From: Streptomyces phaeolivaceus
GTDB lineage: Bacteria > Actinomycetota > Actinomycetes > Streptomycetales > Streptomycetaceae
NCBI RefSeq assembly: GCF_009184865.1
Contig: NZ_CP045096.1
Location: 1,798,001-1,862,000, forward strand
DNA length: 64,000 nt
Direction: 5' to 3'
The notes beneath the pieces were generated by a model. That model had not been told where the DNA came from. It ran no database searches and saw only the letters and a list, made by a program, of their open reading frames with translations. The stretch's first letter is position 1, and the number at the start of each line of letters is the position of its first letter. Both the position numbers and the translations under genes were made by a program. Below, in pieces: positions 63,979 to 64,000 of this stretch.

Positions 63979-64000
63979 GGGTGACTCCTGTCTTCGGTAC

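Noticed and set aside
62005..63984. Long plus-strand frame of about 660 codons opposite the TPR gene
   Set aside because: It exists because the GACGACCG-type repeat lacks stops in several frames. The minus frame has the TPR domain, ribosome-binding site and sensible composition.

Overview
High-GC actinobacterial chromosome, almost certainly Streptomyces. The codon pattern is G/C at third positions and GTG starts are frequent. The gene order (SepF-like protein, Der, PlsC, Cmk, prephenate dehydrogenase, AroH, RluB, ScpB, ScpA, ParA, Ald, PyrG, GH15, RecN, NAD kinase, TlyA) is, from memory, the conserved core order of S. coelicolor and relatives. I found no rRNA, tRNA, CRISPR array, prophage or biosynthetic cluster. 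About 50 genes cover nearly all of the window.

Left part (1-23.7 kb) is more variable. It holds an FAD/NAD(P)-binding protein, a Cys/His-rich DUF5685 protein, a SepF-like division protein, a glutaryl-CoA dehydrogenase-type enzyme, and an MFS exporter carrying an in-frame 165-bp hairpin element (MITE-like). It continues with a PIG-V/Gpi18-like mannosyltransferase, a PAP2 phosphatase, an I78 inhibitor, an orphan cytochrome oxidase subunit I, a WYL regulator, a GT4 glycosyltransferase coupled to an unknown protein, a branched-chain-amino-acid-type ABC locus with a truncated permease, and a LysM/Rpf-like muralytic protein.

Middle part (23.7-45 kb) is mostly minus-strand housekeeping operons with 1-4 base start/stop overlaps. 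They are cmk-plsC-der, aroH-prephenate dehydrogenase, Nudix/NrtR-like regulator-ADP-ribosylglycohydrolase-nucleotidyltransferase, parA-RHH protein, scpA-scpB-rluB, ald, a STAND/TPR protein, an ADP-ribose-type Nudix hydrolase and pyrG. Plus-strand islands are a three-gene membrane redox operon (anchored protein, DUF6529, Tat Rieske lipoprotein) and a second nucleotidyltransferase facing its paralogue.

Right part (45-64 kb) has a GH15 trehalase/glucoamylase-like enzyme, a BBE-type flavin oxidoreductase, a PucR regulator, a GT4 glycosyltransferase, tlyA-NAD kinase and recN. It also has an SCP2 protein, an iron-siderophore ABC importer (two permeases and an ATPase) behind a DmdR/IdeR-type iron box, a HAD-IIA phosphatase containing an in-frame copy of a dispersed Streptomyces hairpin repeat, a DUF1015 protein, and a 700-residue TPR protein whose first 415 residues are an Arg/Asp/Gly polyampholyte.

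The most interesting points are the two in-frame insertions of hairpin repeats into genes, the ADP-ribose/nucleotidyltransferase locus with a palindromic operator, the Rieske-DUF6529 redox module, the polyampholyte TPR protein, and the truncated Liv permease fused to its ATPase.
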